DNA from: Pseudoxanthomonas spadix
GTDB lineage: Bacteria; Pseudomonadota; Gammaproteobacteria; Xanthomonadales; Xanthomonadaceae
Length of the DNA: 64,000 bases
Direction of reading: 5' to 3'
Assembly: GCF_003703395.1 (NCBI RefSeq)
Contig: NZ_RDQN01000004.1
Coordinates: 310,001-374,000, forward strand
Below, piece after piece: positions 12,385 through 23,330 of the stretch. Position 1 is the stretch's first letter, and each line of letters begins with the position of its first letter. The notes beneath the pieces were generated by a model. It saw only the letters and a program-made list of their open reading frames with translations. It searched no databases and had not been told where the DNA came from. Position numbers and translations under genes: made by a program.

Positions 12385-13707
12385 ATGAAATCCCTGAAAC
12401 TGGCGTTGCGTTTTGCCATCGTCGGCGCGTTGGTGCTGGCGCTGCTGATTCCCTTGAGCATGATCGGCGGCAAGATCGCCGAGCGCGCGGCTTTTCGCGA
12501 GCAGGCCGTGCAGCGCATCGCGCGCAGCACCGCCGGGGCGCAGCGGCTGGTCGGTCCGCTGCGCGCGGTGCCTTATCTCGATCTGCGCCAGGAGGCGTGG
12601 GTCGACGACACCGGCGTGTCCCGCACCCGCGAGGTGCGCGAGGAAGGCGTGCTGCTGCAGACCCCGCTGGCGCTGGAAGTGCATGGCCGGCTCACGCCGG
12701 AGCTGCGCAAGGTCGGCCTGTTCGAAGTGCCCACCTACAAGTGGGATGCCAGGCTGGCCGCGCGCTTCGGCACGGCGCTGCCCGCGGTGCCGGCCGGCAA
12801 CACGCGCCGCTACGGCGTGCCGTACCTGGTGCTGGGCCTGAGCGACGTGCGTGGCCTGCTGGGCGTGCCGCAGCTGCAGGTCGATGGGCAGCCGTTGCGC
12901 TTCCAGCCGGGCACACGCGCCTTCAACGGACGCCTGGCCGGGGTCAGCGCGTCGCTGCCGGCAATCGCAGGTGAGGTCATCCCGGGACGCAGGGTGCAGC
13001 TGTCCTTCACCCTGGCCGGCACGCAGGGACTGGAGGTGGTGCCGGTGGCCGACGACACACGGGTGCAGATCGCCTCGGCCTGGCCGCATCCAAGCTTCAC
13101 CGGCGATTTCCTGCCGGTGCAGCGCAGCGTGCGCGCGGACGGGTTCGATGCGCAGTGGGCGGTGTCCTCGCTGGCCAGCCAGGCGCAGACCCAGCTGCAG
13201 CAGCTCAAGGCCGCCGACACGCGGCTGGATGCGCTGCGGGTGGAGCTGATCGATCCGGTCGATGTCTACACGCTGGCCGACCGCGCCAGCAAGTACGGGA
13301 TCCTGTTCGTGGTGCTGACCTTCGTCGGCTTTGGCCTGTTCGAGCTGATCAGGCGCCTGCCGATCCATCCGCTGCAGTACCTGCTGGTCGGGCTGGCGCT
13401 GGCGATGTTCTTCCTGTTGCTGCTCAGCCTGAGTGAGCACGTGGCGTTCTGGATCGCGTACGTGGTGTCGGCGCTGGCGTGCATCGGCGTGCAGTTGGTG
13501 TACCTGTCCGGCGTGCTGCGCAGCTGGGCACGTGCGGCGGGTTTCGCGGCCGGCCTGAGCGCACTCTATGGCGCGCTGTACGGCCTGCTGGTTTCCGAAG
13601 ACAACGCGCTGCTGATGGGCGCGCTGCTGCTGTTCGGCGTCCTGGCGCTGATCATGTGGGTGACCCGGCGCGTGGACTGGTACGCGTTGTCGGCGGAGCT
13701 GCGCTGA
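12385..13707 (+). CDS. creD: inner membrane protein CreD
   Basis: CreD is an inner-membrane protein that in E. coli, Stenotrophomonas and Aeromonas belongs to the CreBC regulon and affects envelope integrity and beta-lactam response. The 440-residue product (E. coli 450) has one N-terminal helix (about 8-28), a large periplasmic domain, and a cluster of about five helices in the last 140 residues. The start at 12385 has GGAG 7 nt upstream. No creBC genes are next to it. Its only close neighbour is the divergent DUF445 gene. Confidence 0.9.
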   Translation: MKSLKLALRFAIVGALVLALLIPLSMIGGKIAERAAFREQAVQRIARSTAGAQRLVGPLRAVPYLDLRQEAWVDDTGVSRTREVREEGVLLQTPLALEVHGRLTPELRKVGLFEVPTYKWDARLAARFGTALPAVPAGNTRRYGVPYLVLGLSDVRGLLGVPQLQVDGQPLRFQPGTRAFNGRLAGVSASLPAIAGEVIPGRRVQLSFTLAGTQGLEVVPVADDTRVQIASAWPHPSFTGDFLPVQRSVRADGFDAQWAVSSLASQAQTQLQQLKAADTRLDALRVELIDPVDVYTLADRASKYGILFVVLTFVGFGLFELIRRLPIHPLQYLLVGLALAMFFLLLLSLSEHVAFWIAYVVSALACIGVQLVYLSGVLRSWARAAGFAAGLSALYGALYGLLVSEDNALLMGALLLFGVLALIMWVTRRVDWYALSAELR

Positions 13708-13846
13708 TGCAGCAGCAGGGTGGGGCGGGGCGCGAGCGCCATGCCGCACGCCGGCTGCCGTACGCGCCGGCGCGTACGGCGTGGATGAAGTGGCCCCCCG
13801 TCGCCGCTGCTGCGGCGACCGCGCGCGCGGCTGGTGCCGCTCAAAA

Positions 13847-13862
13847 ATGACGATTCTGTCAT
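13847..13862. promoter_or_regulatory. ATGAC-N6-GTCAT palindrome upstream of M28 peptidase gene
   Basis: A perfect 5-bp inverted repeat with a 6-nt spacer lies 85 bp before the M28 peptidase start, in the only AT-rich part of the 240-bp gap after creD. Its right half is part of a CTGTCAT heptamer that equals a Pho-box half-site, but the second half-site at the correct spacing is poor. It is a possible operator for an unidentified regulator. Confidence 0.3.
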
Positions 13863-13947
13863 CTCAAGCCATGACCGATGGCCTGCTGCAGCCGCACATT
13901 GCACTGGCAGACTCGATACCTCGATCCATCACGATGGGGAAGCACGC

Positions 13948-15540
13948 ATGAGGCGGATGAAGTGGGCTGCGCTGGTCGCAGGCCTGGGCCTGGCCTTGTC
14001 GGCACAGGCCGAGGAAGCGGTCGATCTGGTGATGGTCGGCAAGATCCGGCAGGAAGCGTTCCATCGCTCGCAGGTGGCCGACACCTTGCAGCACCTGACC
14101 GAGCAGATCGGTCCGCGCCTGACCAACTCGCCCAACATGGCCAAGGCCAACGCCTGGACCAAGGCCAGGTTCACCGAATGGGGCCTGGCCAACGTGCATG
14201 ACGAGGCGTTCGCCGACTTCGGCCGCGGCTGGGAATTCAACAGTGCCAGCCTGGAGCTGCTGACCCCGCGCACCGCGCCGTTGCATGCGGTGCCCAAGGC
14301 CTGGACGCCGGGCACCGGCGGCCCGGTCGAGGGCGAAGCCATCGCGCTCACCCTCAAGACCAAGGCCGACCTGGACAAGTACAAGGGCAAGCTGCGCGGC
14401 AAGATCGTGCTGCTGAGCGAGGCGCGCGAATACAAGCCGGGCACCGAGCCGTCCTCCAGGCGCTATGACCAGGCCGGCCTGGGCGAGCTGCTCAATTTCC
14501 CCATGCCCGCAGGGGGCGCCGAGGCAAAGGCCAAGCGGGTCAAGGAATACCGCGAGCGCACCGAGCTGGCCAAGGCCACCAACCAGTTCCTCATCGACGA
14601 AGGTGCGGTGGCCGCGCTGAGCATCAGCGGCTGGGATGACGGCATCCTGCGGGTCGGGGGTGGCGGCTCGCGCAAGGTCGGTGAAGCGGTCGGCGTGCCC
14701 GAGCTGGTGGTCGCGGCCGAGCACTACAACCCGCTGCTGCGCGCGCTGGACCGCAAGCAGATCGTGCGCCTGCGCGTCAATTCCGATGCGCGCTTCACCA
14801 GCCAGGCCAACGACCCGGGCTACAACACCATCGCCGAGCTCAAGGGCAGCGGCAAGGCCGACGAAGTGGTGATGCTGGGCGCGCACATGGACTCCTGGCA
14901 CGCCGGCACCGGCGCCTCGGACAATGGCGCGGGCGTGGCGGTGATGATGGAAGCCATGCGCATCCTCAAGGCGGTCGGCGCCAAACCCAGGCGCACCATC
15001 CGCGTGGCGCTGTGGAGCGGCGAGGAGCAGGGCCTGGTCGGCTCGACCGATTACGTCTCGCGCCACTTCGCCACCTATCCCGAGCCGACCGACCCGGCGC
15101 AGAAGGCGTTGCCGCCCTACCTGCGTGATGCCACCGGCGCGCTGCAGAAAACCAGGGACTACGGCAGGTTCTCGGCGTACTTCAACCTGGACAACGGCTC
15201 GGGCAGGATCCGCGGCATCTATGCGCAGGAAAACCAGGCGGTGATGCCGATCTTCAAGGCCTGGCTGGCGCCGTTCAACGATCTGGGTGCGAGCATCGTC
15301 ACCAGCCGCAACACCGGCAGCACCGACCACATCCCGTTCGACCGGGTCGGGCTGCCGGGTTTCCAGTTTGTCCAGGATCGCCTGGACTATGGCACCCAGG
15401 TGCATCACAGCGACCTGGATACCTACGATCACGCATCACCGGATGACCTGAAGCAGGCGGCGGCGATCATCGCCGCATTCGCCTACCAGGCCGCGATGCG
15501 GGACCAGGCCCTGCCGAGGAAGGACGTGCTGCAGGATTGA
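13948..15540 (+). CDS. exported M28-family metallopeptidase
   Basis: This 530-residue protein has an N-terminal signal peptide (WAALVAGLGLALSAQA) and an M28 co-catalytic zinc domain: GAHMDSWHAGTGASDNGAG, the EEQGLVGS glutamate pair, FNLDNGSG, and a late histidine in HHSDLD. A PA-type insert appears to precede the catalytic part (about residues 100-290). It should act as an aminopeptidase or carboxypeptidase outside the cytoplasm. The start at 13948 has a GGGGA-type ribosome site. Together with the M1 enzyme at 8-11 kb it suggests extracytoplasmic peptide use, common in this family of bacteria. Confidence 0.9.
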   Translation: MRRMKWAALVAGLGLALSAQAEEAVDLVMVGKIRQEAFHRSQVADTLQHLTEQIGPRLTNSPNMAKANAWTKARFTEWGLANVHDEAFADFGRGWEFNSASLELLTPRTAPLHAVPKAWTPGTGGPVEGEAIALTLKTKADLDKYKGKLRGKIVLLSEAREYKPGTEPSSRRYDQAGLGELLNFPMPAGGAEAKAKRVKEYRERTELAKATNQFLIDEGAVAALSISGWDDGILRVGGGGSRKVGEAVGVPELVVAAEHYNPLLRALDRKQIVRLRVNSDARFTSQANDPGYNTIAELKGSGKADEVVMLGAHMDSWHAGTGASDNGAGVAVMMEAMRILKAVGAKPRRTIRVALWSGEEQGLVGSTDYVSRHFATYPEPTDPAQKALPPYLRDATGALQKTRDYGRFSAYFNLDNGSGRIRGIYAQENQAVMPIFKAWLAPFNDLGASIVTSRNTGSTDHIPFDRVGLPGFQFVQDRLDYGTQVHHSDLDTYDHASPDDLKQAAAIIAAFAYQAAMRDQALPRKDVLQD

Positions 15541-15568
15541 GCCGCGGTCGTGCGAGTGCAACCGCCGC

Positions 15569-16114
15569 TCACCCCAGCAAGCTCACCCCCGGCACGCCCC
15601 ACACCGCCATCCCCGCCAGTCCAGACCCGATCACCGTCGCCGCCAGCACGTCGCTGGGATAGTGCAGCCCCAGCACCACCCGCGAAGCTGCCACGCAGGC
15701 GGTGAAGGGCAGCAACAAGGGCGCCAGGGCCGGGTAGTGCGCCAGCGCCACCAGGGTGAAGGCCACCGCATGCAGGGTATGGCCGGAGGGGAAGGAGAAC
15801 TCGTCCAGCGGCGCGATCCACGCCTGGATGCGCACATCCGAGGCGAATGGGCGCGGCCGCCGGGTCCAGCGCTTGAGGCCCTTGTAGAGCACCAGGGCCA
15901 CTGCACCGGTGGCAGCCAGGTGCGCGGCGGCGGCCAGGCCCTGCCAGCCGTCGAACACGATCATCGCGGCCATCAGCACGTACCAGAACACCCCATCGCC
16001 CAGGCGGCTGACCAGCGCGAAGAACCGGCGCAGGTCATGGCGCCGGCCGAAGCGGTTGGCAAACAGGCAGACCCGGGATTCCCGGGGCAGCGGCATTTCA
16101 CGCCGGGATGGCAT
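15569..16114 (-). CDS. PAP2-superfamily phosphatase
   Basis: This 181-residue membrane protein has the three phosphatase motifs in order: KRWTRRPRP (residues 81-89), PSGH (109-112) and SRVVLGLHYPSD (144-155). Hydrophobic segments around 40-60, 62-80, 113-143 and after 155 fit a lipid-phosphate phosphatase of the inner membrane. I chose the ATG at 16114, which has AAGGA 8 nt upstream and overlaps the preceding glycosyltransferase by 17 nt; an ATG at 16096 immediately after that gene's stop is the alternative. Coupling suggests joint work on a phospholipid or glycolipid. The substrate is unknown. Confidence 0.88.
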   Translation of the reverse strand: MPSRREMPLPRESRVCLFANRFGRRHDLRRFFALVSRLGDGVFWYVLMAAMIVFDGWQGLAAAAHLAATGAVALVLYKGLKRWTRRPRPFASDVRIQAWIAPLDEFSFPSGHTLHAVAFTLVALAHYPALAPLLLPFTACVAASRVVLGLHYPSDVLAATVIGSGLAGMAVWGVPGVSLLG

Positions 16115-17246
16115 GGGCAGGTTCCTTGCGTTGCTGGGCCAGTCGGGACAGCAGCACGTCGAAGTCGGCCGCGACCTGGGCCGGCTGCAGCGCCTGGACG
16201 GCAAGGTGCGCGCTGGCGCCCATGGCCCGGCGCCGCGGTCCATCGCCGCCAAGATCGACGACCGCCTCGATGAACCCGGCATCGTCTGCCACTGCGGCAC
16301 CGTGCAGGCCGCTGCGCAGGTGCTCGCGCGCGGCGCCGGAATCGAACGCCACCGTGGCCAGGCCGCTGGCCATCGCTTCCAGGGTCACATTGCCGAAGGT
16401 CTCGCTGCGGCTGGGAAACACGAACAGGTCGGCGCTGGCGTAATGCCGGGCCAGGTCTTCGCCACGCTGCATGCCGCAGAAGATGAAGTCGGGATTGGCT
16501 GCCTGCAGCGCCGCGCGCTCGGGACCGTCGCCCACCCACACCATGCGCGCCTGCGGGCACTGCTGCTGCAGGCGGCGGAAGGATTGGACCGCCAGGCGCA
16601 GGTTCTTTTCGGCGGCGATGCGGCCCACCGACAGCAGCGCCGGCGCCTGCTCACCGGCCTGCCATTGCTGGCGCAGGGCCTGGTCGCGGAAGCGGGGATG
16701 GAACTGGCTGGTATCCACCGCGCGCGCCAGCCGCTGGACCTTTGCGAAGGCCGTCTGTCCCAGCCAGTCGGCCAGCTCGCGCGTGGGCACCAGCGTGGCA
16801 TCGCCGCCGTTGTGGAAGCGCCGCATCCAGCGCAGCGCCACCGGGCGCAGCCACGGCATGCCGTAGTCGCCCATGTAGTGATCGAAACGGGTATGGAAGC
16901 CGGTTGCCACCGGGATGCCCAGGCGCCTGGCCGCGCGCAGCGCCGACCAGCCCAAGGGGCCTTCGGTGGCCACGTAGATCGCATCGGGCGCGAAATGGCG
17001 CAAGTGTTCGCGCAAGGCCAGGGGCGCCGGCAGGCCGAAGCGCAGGCCAGGATAGTGCGGCAGCCGTACGCCACGCACCAGCAGGGTGTCGTGACGGGCC
17101 GGGGCGTGCGTGTCGCTGGGCTGGTGCGGGCGTACCAGACTGATTTCATGGCCACGCTGGCGCAGGCCCTCTTCCAGCCCCTGGACCGTCAGGGCGACGC
17201 CGTTGATGTCCGGCGGGTAGGTCTCGGTGACGATCGCGTAGCGCAT
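16098..17246 (-). CDS. glycosyltransferase family 4 (PimB/mannosyltransferase-like)
   Basis: This is a GT-B glycosyltransferase of 382 residues. It opens with MRYAIVTETYPPDINGVALT, the GT4 glycine-rich acceptor loop, and carries the donor-site SETFGNVTLEAMASGLATVAFD near residue 290. Its closest relatives are PimB- or SQDX-like enzymes that add a sugar to a lipid acceptor such as diacylglycerol. GGAG lies 7 nt before the ATG at 17246. The downstream PAP2 gene overlaps it, which fits a glycolipid pathway (phosphatidate to diacylglycerol, then glycosylation). That link is inferred from context. Confidence 0.85.
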   Translation of the reverse strand: MRYAIVTETYPPDINGVALTVQGLEEGLRQRGHEISLVRPHQPSDTHAPARHDTLLVRGVRLPHYPGLRFGLPAPLALREHLRHFAPDAIYVATEGPLGWSALRAARRLGIPVATGFHTRFDHYMGDYGMPWLRPVALRWMRRFHNGGDATLVPTRELADWLGQTAFAKVQRLARAVDTSQFHPRFRDQALRQQWQAGEQAPALLSVGRIAAEKNLRLAVQSFRRLQQQCPQARMVWVGDGPERAALQAANPDFIFCGMQRGEDLARHYASADLFVFPSRSETFGNVTLEAMASGLATVAFDSGAAREHLRSGLHGAAVADDAGFIEAVVDLGGDGPRRRAMGASAHLAVQALQPAQVAADFDVLLSRLAQQRKEPAHAIPA

Positions 17247-17352
17247 GTCGGACTCCCACGTTTGCGACAGCGTGGGCGCGCGCGATGCAGCGCGCATGTC
17301 AGTGCGATGGCAGTTTGATGAAGCCGATTGCCGCTCGAATCGCGATCAGAAA

Positions 17353-17380
17353 CGTAGGGCGGGTCAAGACCCGCCCTACG
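17353..17380. repeat. GTAG-type palindromic repeat (SMAG/REP-like)
   Basis: A perfect 13-bp inverted repeat (CGTAGGGCGGGTC, 2-nt AA loop, complement) sits between the starts/stops of the glycosyltransferase and ppx genes. The GTAG head next to a GC stem is the hallmark of SMAG elements described in Stenotrophomonas maltophilia. The same CGTAGGGCGGGTC core recurs at 31193. It lies downstream of ppx and may serve as its terminator. Confidence 0.75.
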
Positions 17381-17409
17381 TGCCTGGATCCCCGTTCCCG
17401 GCTTTCTGC

Positions 17410-18930
17410 TCAGGTCACGAATGGCTTGAACGCGATGCCCAGGCCTGGCATGTCATTGGCTTCGCCGATCAGGTCGGCGCGCAGCAGCGGGCGCGCGTCG
17501 ATCCACTCCTTGTCCAGCAGGAGGTGCAGTTCTTCGTTCTGGGCCATCAGCTCCAGGGTCGGGATCGGTTCGGCGTCATGGGCGCGGTGCAGCAGCACGG
17601 CCAGGCGCAGCAGGGCGGCGATGTGCTTGGCGGCCGGGATGCGGCGGTCGGGCAGGGCGTCGAAGGCGGTCCTGGGGATCCCGCGGCGATGGGTGCGCAC
17701 CAGCGCGGCCAGCATCAGCTGTTCCTGGCGCGAGAAGCCGGCGATGTCCGAATACTCAAGCAGGTAGGCGCCGTGCACGTGGTACTGGCTGTGCGCCACG
17801 GTCAGGCCGATCTCGTGCAGGCGCGCGGCCCAGGACAGCACGCGTGCGTCGTCGGCTTCCAGCTGCCAGGCATCGGCGACCTGGTCGAACAGGCGCTGCG
17901 CGGTCTGCTCCACGCGCTCGGCCTGGGCCGGGTCCACGCCGTAGCGCTGCATCATGATCGCCACCGACTGCTCGCGCGGGTCGTCGCCGCCGCGGCGGCC
18001 CAGCATGTCGTAGAGGATGCCCTCGCGCATGGCCGCCTTGCTCACCATCATCCGCTCGATGCCCAGCGCCTGGAACGCGGCCTCCATCACCAGCACCCCG
18101 CCGGCGATGATCGGCTGGCGGTCCTTGCTGAGGCCGGGCAGGCTGATGTCCTCGATCCTCTCTGCCTGCAGCAGCCGATCGCGCACCTGCGGCAGGGCTT
18201 CGGCGGTGATGGCGCCCTTGCTGAGCTTCATCGCCGCGCAGATCTCGCCGATGGCCTTGGCCGTGCCGGACGAGCCGATCGCCTCCTGCCAGCCCAGCGC
18301 GCGGTACGGCTTGGCGAACTGCTGCAGCTCGGCGGTGACCTCGGTCAGCGCCGAATTCCAGCGCTTCCTGGACAGCTTGCCGCCGGCGAAGAAGCGCCGG
18401 GTGCTGGCGATGCAGCCGACCTGGACGCTTTCGCGCTCCAGCGTCTGCAGGCCGCTGCCAATGATGAATTCGGTCGAGCCGCCGCCGATGTCGATCACCA
18501 GCCGGCGCGTGCCGGGCTTGGGCGGCTGCGCGTGGGCCACACCCAGGTAGATCAGGCGTGCCTCCTCGCGGCCGGCGACCACTTCGATGCCATGGCCGAG
18601 CGCGGCTTCGGCCGGGACCAGGAAGTTGCGCGGCAGTGCCAGCTGGCGCACGGTATTGGTGGCCAGCGCGCGCACGCGCGAGTCCGGAAGGTCGCGGATG
18701 CGCTGGCCAAAACGGGCCAGGCAGTCGATCGCGCGGGCGTGGGCTTCTGCGGACAGTCCGCCGCGCTCGTCCAGGCCATCGGCCATGCGCACGGTTTCGC
18801 GCAGGCGGTCGATCACGCGCAGCTGGCCCATGGTGTAGCGGGCCACGACCATGTGGAAGCTGTTGGATCCCAGGTCCACCGCTGCCAGCTGGTCGTTGTC
18901 CTGCAGCGGCAGGGAGAAGGTCTGGGGCAT
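17410..18930 (-). CDS. ppx: exopolyphosphatase
   Basis: Ppx releases phosphate from polyphosphate ends (and may hydrolyse pppGpp). The protein of 506 residues has the ASKHA-fold signatures AAVDLGSNSFHMVVA at the N-terminus, VIDIGGGSTEFI for phosphate binding, and a C-terminal HD-like helical region containing RLHEIGLTVAHSQYHVHGAYLLEYSDI. The start at 18930 (MPQTFSLPLQD) is favoured; an ATG at 18957 would add nine residues. It is last in phoB-phoR-ppk-ppx, 62 bp after ppk. Confidence 0.95.
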   Translation of the reverse strand: MPQTFSLPLQDNDQLAAVDLGSNSFHMVVARYTMGQLRVIDRLRETVRMADGLDERGGLSAEAHARAIDCLARFGQRIRDLPDSRVRALATNTVRQLALPRNFLVPAEAALGHGIEVVAGREEARLIYLGVAHAQPPKPGTRRLVIDIGGGSTEFIIGSGLQTLERESVQVGCIASTRRFFAGGKLSRKRWNSALTEVTAELQQFAKPYRALGWQEAIGSSGTAKAIGEICAAMKLSKGAITAEALPQVRDRLLQAERIEDISLPGLSKDRQPIIAGGVLVMEAAFQALGIERMMVSKAAMREGILYDMLGRRGGDDPREQSVAIMMQRYGVDPAQAERVEQTAQRLFDQVADAWQLEADDARVLSWAARLHEIGLTVAHSQYHVHGAYLLEYSDIAGFSRQEQLMLAALVRTHRRGIPRTAFDALPDRRIPAAKHIAALLRLAVLLHRAHDAEPIPTLELMAQNEELHLLLDKEWIDARPLLRADLIGEANDMPGLGIAFKPFVT

Positions 18931-18992
18931 GGTGCGCGATGATATCCGAAGCCGCATTCAGCGCCCGTTGCGCCGGTGCCGACAGGCCCGCC

Positions 18993-21070
<2,078 letters not shown>

Positions 21071-21074
<4 letters not shown>

Positions 21075-22405
21075 GCGGTCAGGCTCTGCGGAAGCGGAAG
21101 GGCGGATTCGCGCCGATGGACCCGCGCCGGGCCGAAGTGCACCGAGAACGTGCTGCCCTGGCCGACGGCGCTGTCGATCTCCAGGCGCGCCTGGTGCAGG
21201 TTCAGCACGTGCTTGACGATGGACAGCCCAAGCCCGGTGCCGCCGCTTTCGCGCGAGCGGCTGGTGGAGACCCGGTAGAAGCGCTCGGTGATGCGCGGCA
21301 GGTGCGAGGCGGGAATGCCATAGCCGGTGTCGCGCACACTGAGCACGGCGCCATCGCCTTCGCGGGCGAAGGCAATGGTGATGGTGCCACCAACCGGCGT
21401 GTAGCGCACCGCGTTGCTGACCAGGTTGGAAAACGCGCTGTGCAGTTCCTTGTTCGATCCCCACAGGTCGATGTCGCCGCAGTCCTCCACCAGGATGGTC
21501 TGGCGCTTGCGGCTCAGCGCCTCGGCCTCGCGCCGCAGGGTGGCCAGCATCGAGCCCATCGCGATGTGCTCGTCGGTCAGGCTGTCCTGCACCTCCAGGC
21601 GCGAGAGCGTGAGCAGGTCCTCGACCAGCTGGGTCATGCGGTTGGACTGCTTCTGCATCTCCTCCAGGATCGGCTTCCACTCCGGGAATTCGTCGGCATC
21701 GAGCATGTCCAGGTAGCCGTGGACCACGGTCAGTGGCGTGCGCAGTTCGTGCGAGACGTTGGCCACGAAGTCGCGGCGCATCTCTTCCAGGCGCAGCAGC
21801 TTGCTGACATCGCGCGCCACCAGCAGCCAGTACTGGTCCGAATACGGGATCAGGCGCAGGTTCAGGCGCAGGTCCGGGTTGGCGGGCGAGGTCGCATCGA
21901 GCATCGGCTCGGCGTTGCGTCCGGCACTGAGCCAGTGCGACATGGGCAGCGGCTGCAGGCACTGGTTCACCGGCGCATTGAGGTCGGTCGGGTGGCGCAG
22001 TCCCAGCAGCGTGGTGGCTGCCTTGTTGAACCATTGCACGCACTGGGTGCTGCGGTCGATCACCACCAACGCGTCGGGCAGGGCAGCGGTCGCGGCGCGA
22101 TAGGCGCGCAGCATCGCCAGCAGCCTGCGCTTGCGGGTGCGCATGCCCAGCTGGCCGCGGTGCAGCAGACGGTCAAGCTCGTTCCACACGCCATCGCCCT
22201 GGGCCGGCTGCAGGCGCGCGCGTGCGGTCAGCCGGCGCAATACCGCGCGCAGGCGCCAGAACTGCCAGGCCACCACGCACAGCGCGCCGATCGCCAGCAC
22301 CTGCCAGAACGCGCCCACTAGCCAGCCTCCGAGCGCGGCAATGACGAGCAGGGTGGCGAGGCGGAACAGGGTGCGGTTCCAGGCCGAGCGCAGGTGTTTG
22401 GGCAT
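21071..22405 (-). CDS. phoR: phosphate regulon sensor histidine kinase PhoR
   Basis: PhoR senses the state of phosphate uptake and phosphorylates PhoB. The 444-residue protein has two close membrane helices (about 14-48), a PAS domain (about 95-190), the H box VANVSHELRTPLTVVHGYLDM and an HATPase domain with DTGYGIPASHLPRITERFYR and GGTGLGLSIVKH. This is the standard PhoR layout. phoB lies upstream with 149 bp between; the ppk start overlaps its stop. Confidence 0.96.
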
Positions 22406-22554
22406 GAGGCGATTGTGTCAGAGCGGTTGCCGGCCAGGGTACGGAACGGCACGTGGCGGGCAGGCGTCGGGAAAACGACCATCCCACGACACCGGCATGA
22501 CCGGTGTGTGGCGGGAAGCGATCCGCAGGATGTCGGGCCGGGCCGCGGCGCGGC

Positions 22555-23244
22555 TCAGGTGGACACCGAGAACCGGTAGCCGGAGCCGCGCACAGTCTGG
22601 ACCATGTTGTCCACGTTGTGTGGCTCCAGGGTCTTGCGCAGGCGGCGGATGTGGACATCCACGGTGCGCTCCTCAACGTACACGCTGCCGCCCCACACGT
22701 GGTCCAGCAGCTGGGTGCGGCTGTAGACGCGTTCGGGGTGGGTCATGAAGAAATGCAGCAGGCGGTATTCGGTCGGGCCGATCGGCACCGGCTGGTCTTG
22801 GGCGAACACGCGGTGGGCGGCGCCGTCGATGCGCAGTGCGCCCACCGAGATGCTGCCGTCTTCCTCGTCCTCGCGGGTCCGGCGCATGACCGCGCGGATG
22901 CGCGCCAGCAGTTCGCGTGAGGAAAACGGCTTGACCACGTAGTCGTCGACGCCGGCCTCCAGGCCGCCGACCCGGTCGTTCTCCTCGCCGCGGGCGGTGA
23001 GCATGATGATCGGCACCTCGCGGGTCAGGGCGTCCCTGCGCCAGCGCCGGGCCAGGTCCAGGCCGCTGGTGCCCGGCAGCATCCAGTCCAGCAGGATCAG
23101 GTCAGGCACCTTGTCGGCGATGGCGCCCTGGGCTTCGCGTGCGTCACCGGCGTGGATCGGCTCGAACTCGCCCTTGCGCAGGGCAAAGGCGACCATGTCG
23201 CGGATGGCCGGCTCGTCGTCGACGATGAGGATGCGTTTTTGCAC
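22555..23244 (-). CDS. phoB: phosphate regulon response regulator PhoB
   Basis: PhoB is an OmpR-family response regulator that activates phosphate-starvation genes. It has the receiver domain with acidic VDDE, phosphorylation site LLDWMLP, and VVKPFSSREL, then a winged-helix DNA-binding domain (SRTQLLDHVWG, VDVHIRRLRKTL). I chose a GTG start at 23244, giving 229 residues exactly as in E. coli; the frame continues upstream to a TTG at 23286 whose added residues are atypical. No ATG is available. It heads the phoB-phoR-ppk-ppx group. Confidence 0.95.
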   Translation of the reverse strand: MQKRILIVDDEPAIRDMVAFALRKGEFEPIHAGDAREAQGAIADKVPDLILLDWMLPGTSGLDLARRWRRDALTREVPIIMLTARGEENDRVGGLEAGVDDYVVKPFSSRELLARIRAVMRRTREDEEDGSISVGALRIDGAAHRVFAQDQPVPIGPTEYRLLHFFMTHPERVYSRTQLLDHVWGGSVYVEERTVDVHIRRLRKTLEPHNVDNMVQTVRGSGYRFSVST

Positions 23245-23290
23245 GGGTCTGGCCGGACGATGGAGACAGTGCCCAGTAGACGACAATTTT

Positions 23291-23308
23291 ATGGCTAGAT
23301 TGTGACAC
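23291..23308 (-). promoter_or_regulatory. possible Pho box upstream of phoB
   Basis: On the minus strand the sequence GTGTCAC-AATC-TAGCCAT gives two heptamers separated by a 4-nt AT-rich spacer, the 7-4-7 spacing of a PhoB site (CTGTCAT-N4-CTGTCAT). The halves match 5/7 and 4/7. It lies 47 bp before the chosen GTG start, where autoregulation by PhoB would be expected. The match is only moderate. Confidence 0.4.
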
Positions 23309-23330
23309 CCGCCGAGGGCGGGCGGCTGGC

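Noticed and set aside
13856-13872. Complete Pho box before the M28 peptidase gene
   Set aside because: CTGTCAT is perfect, but the second half-site AAGCCAT is poor and spaced by 3 rather than 4 nt.
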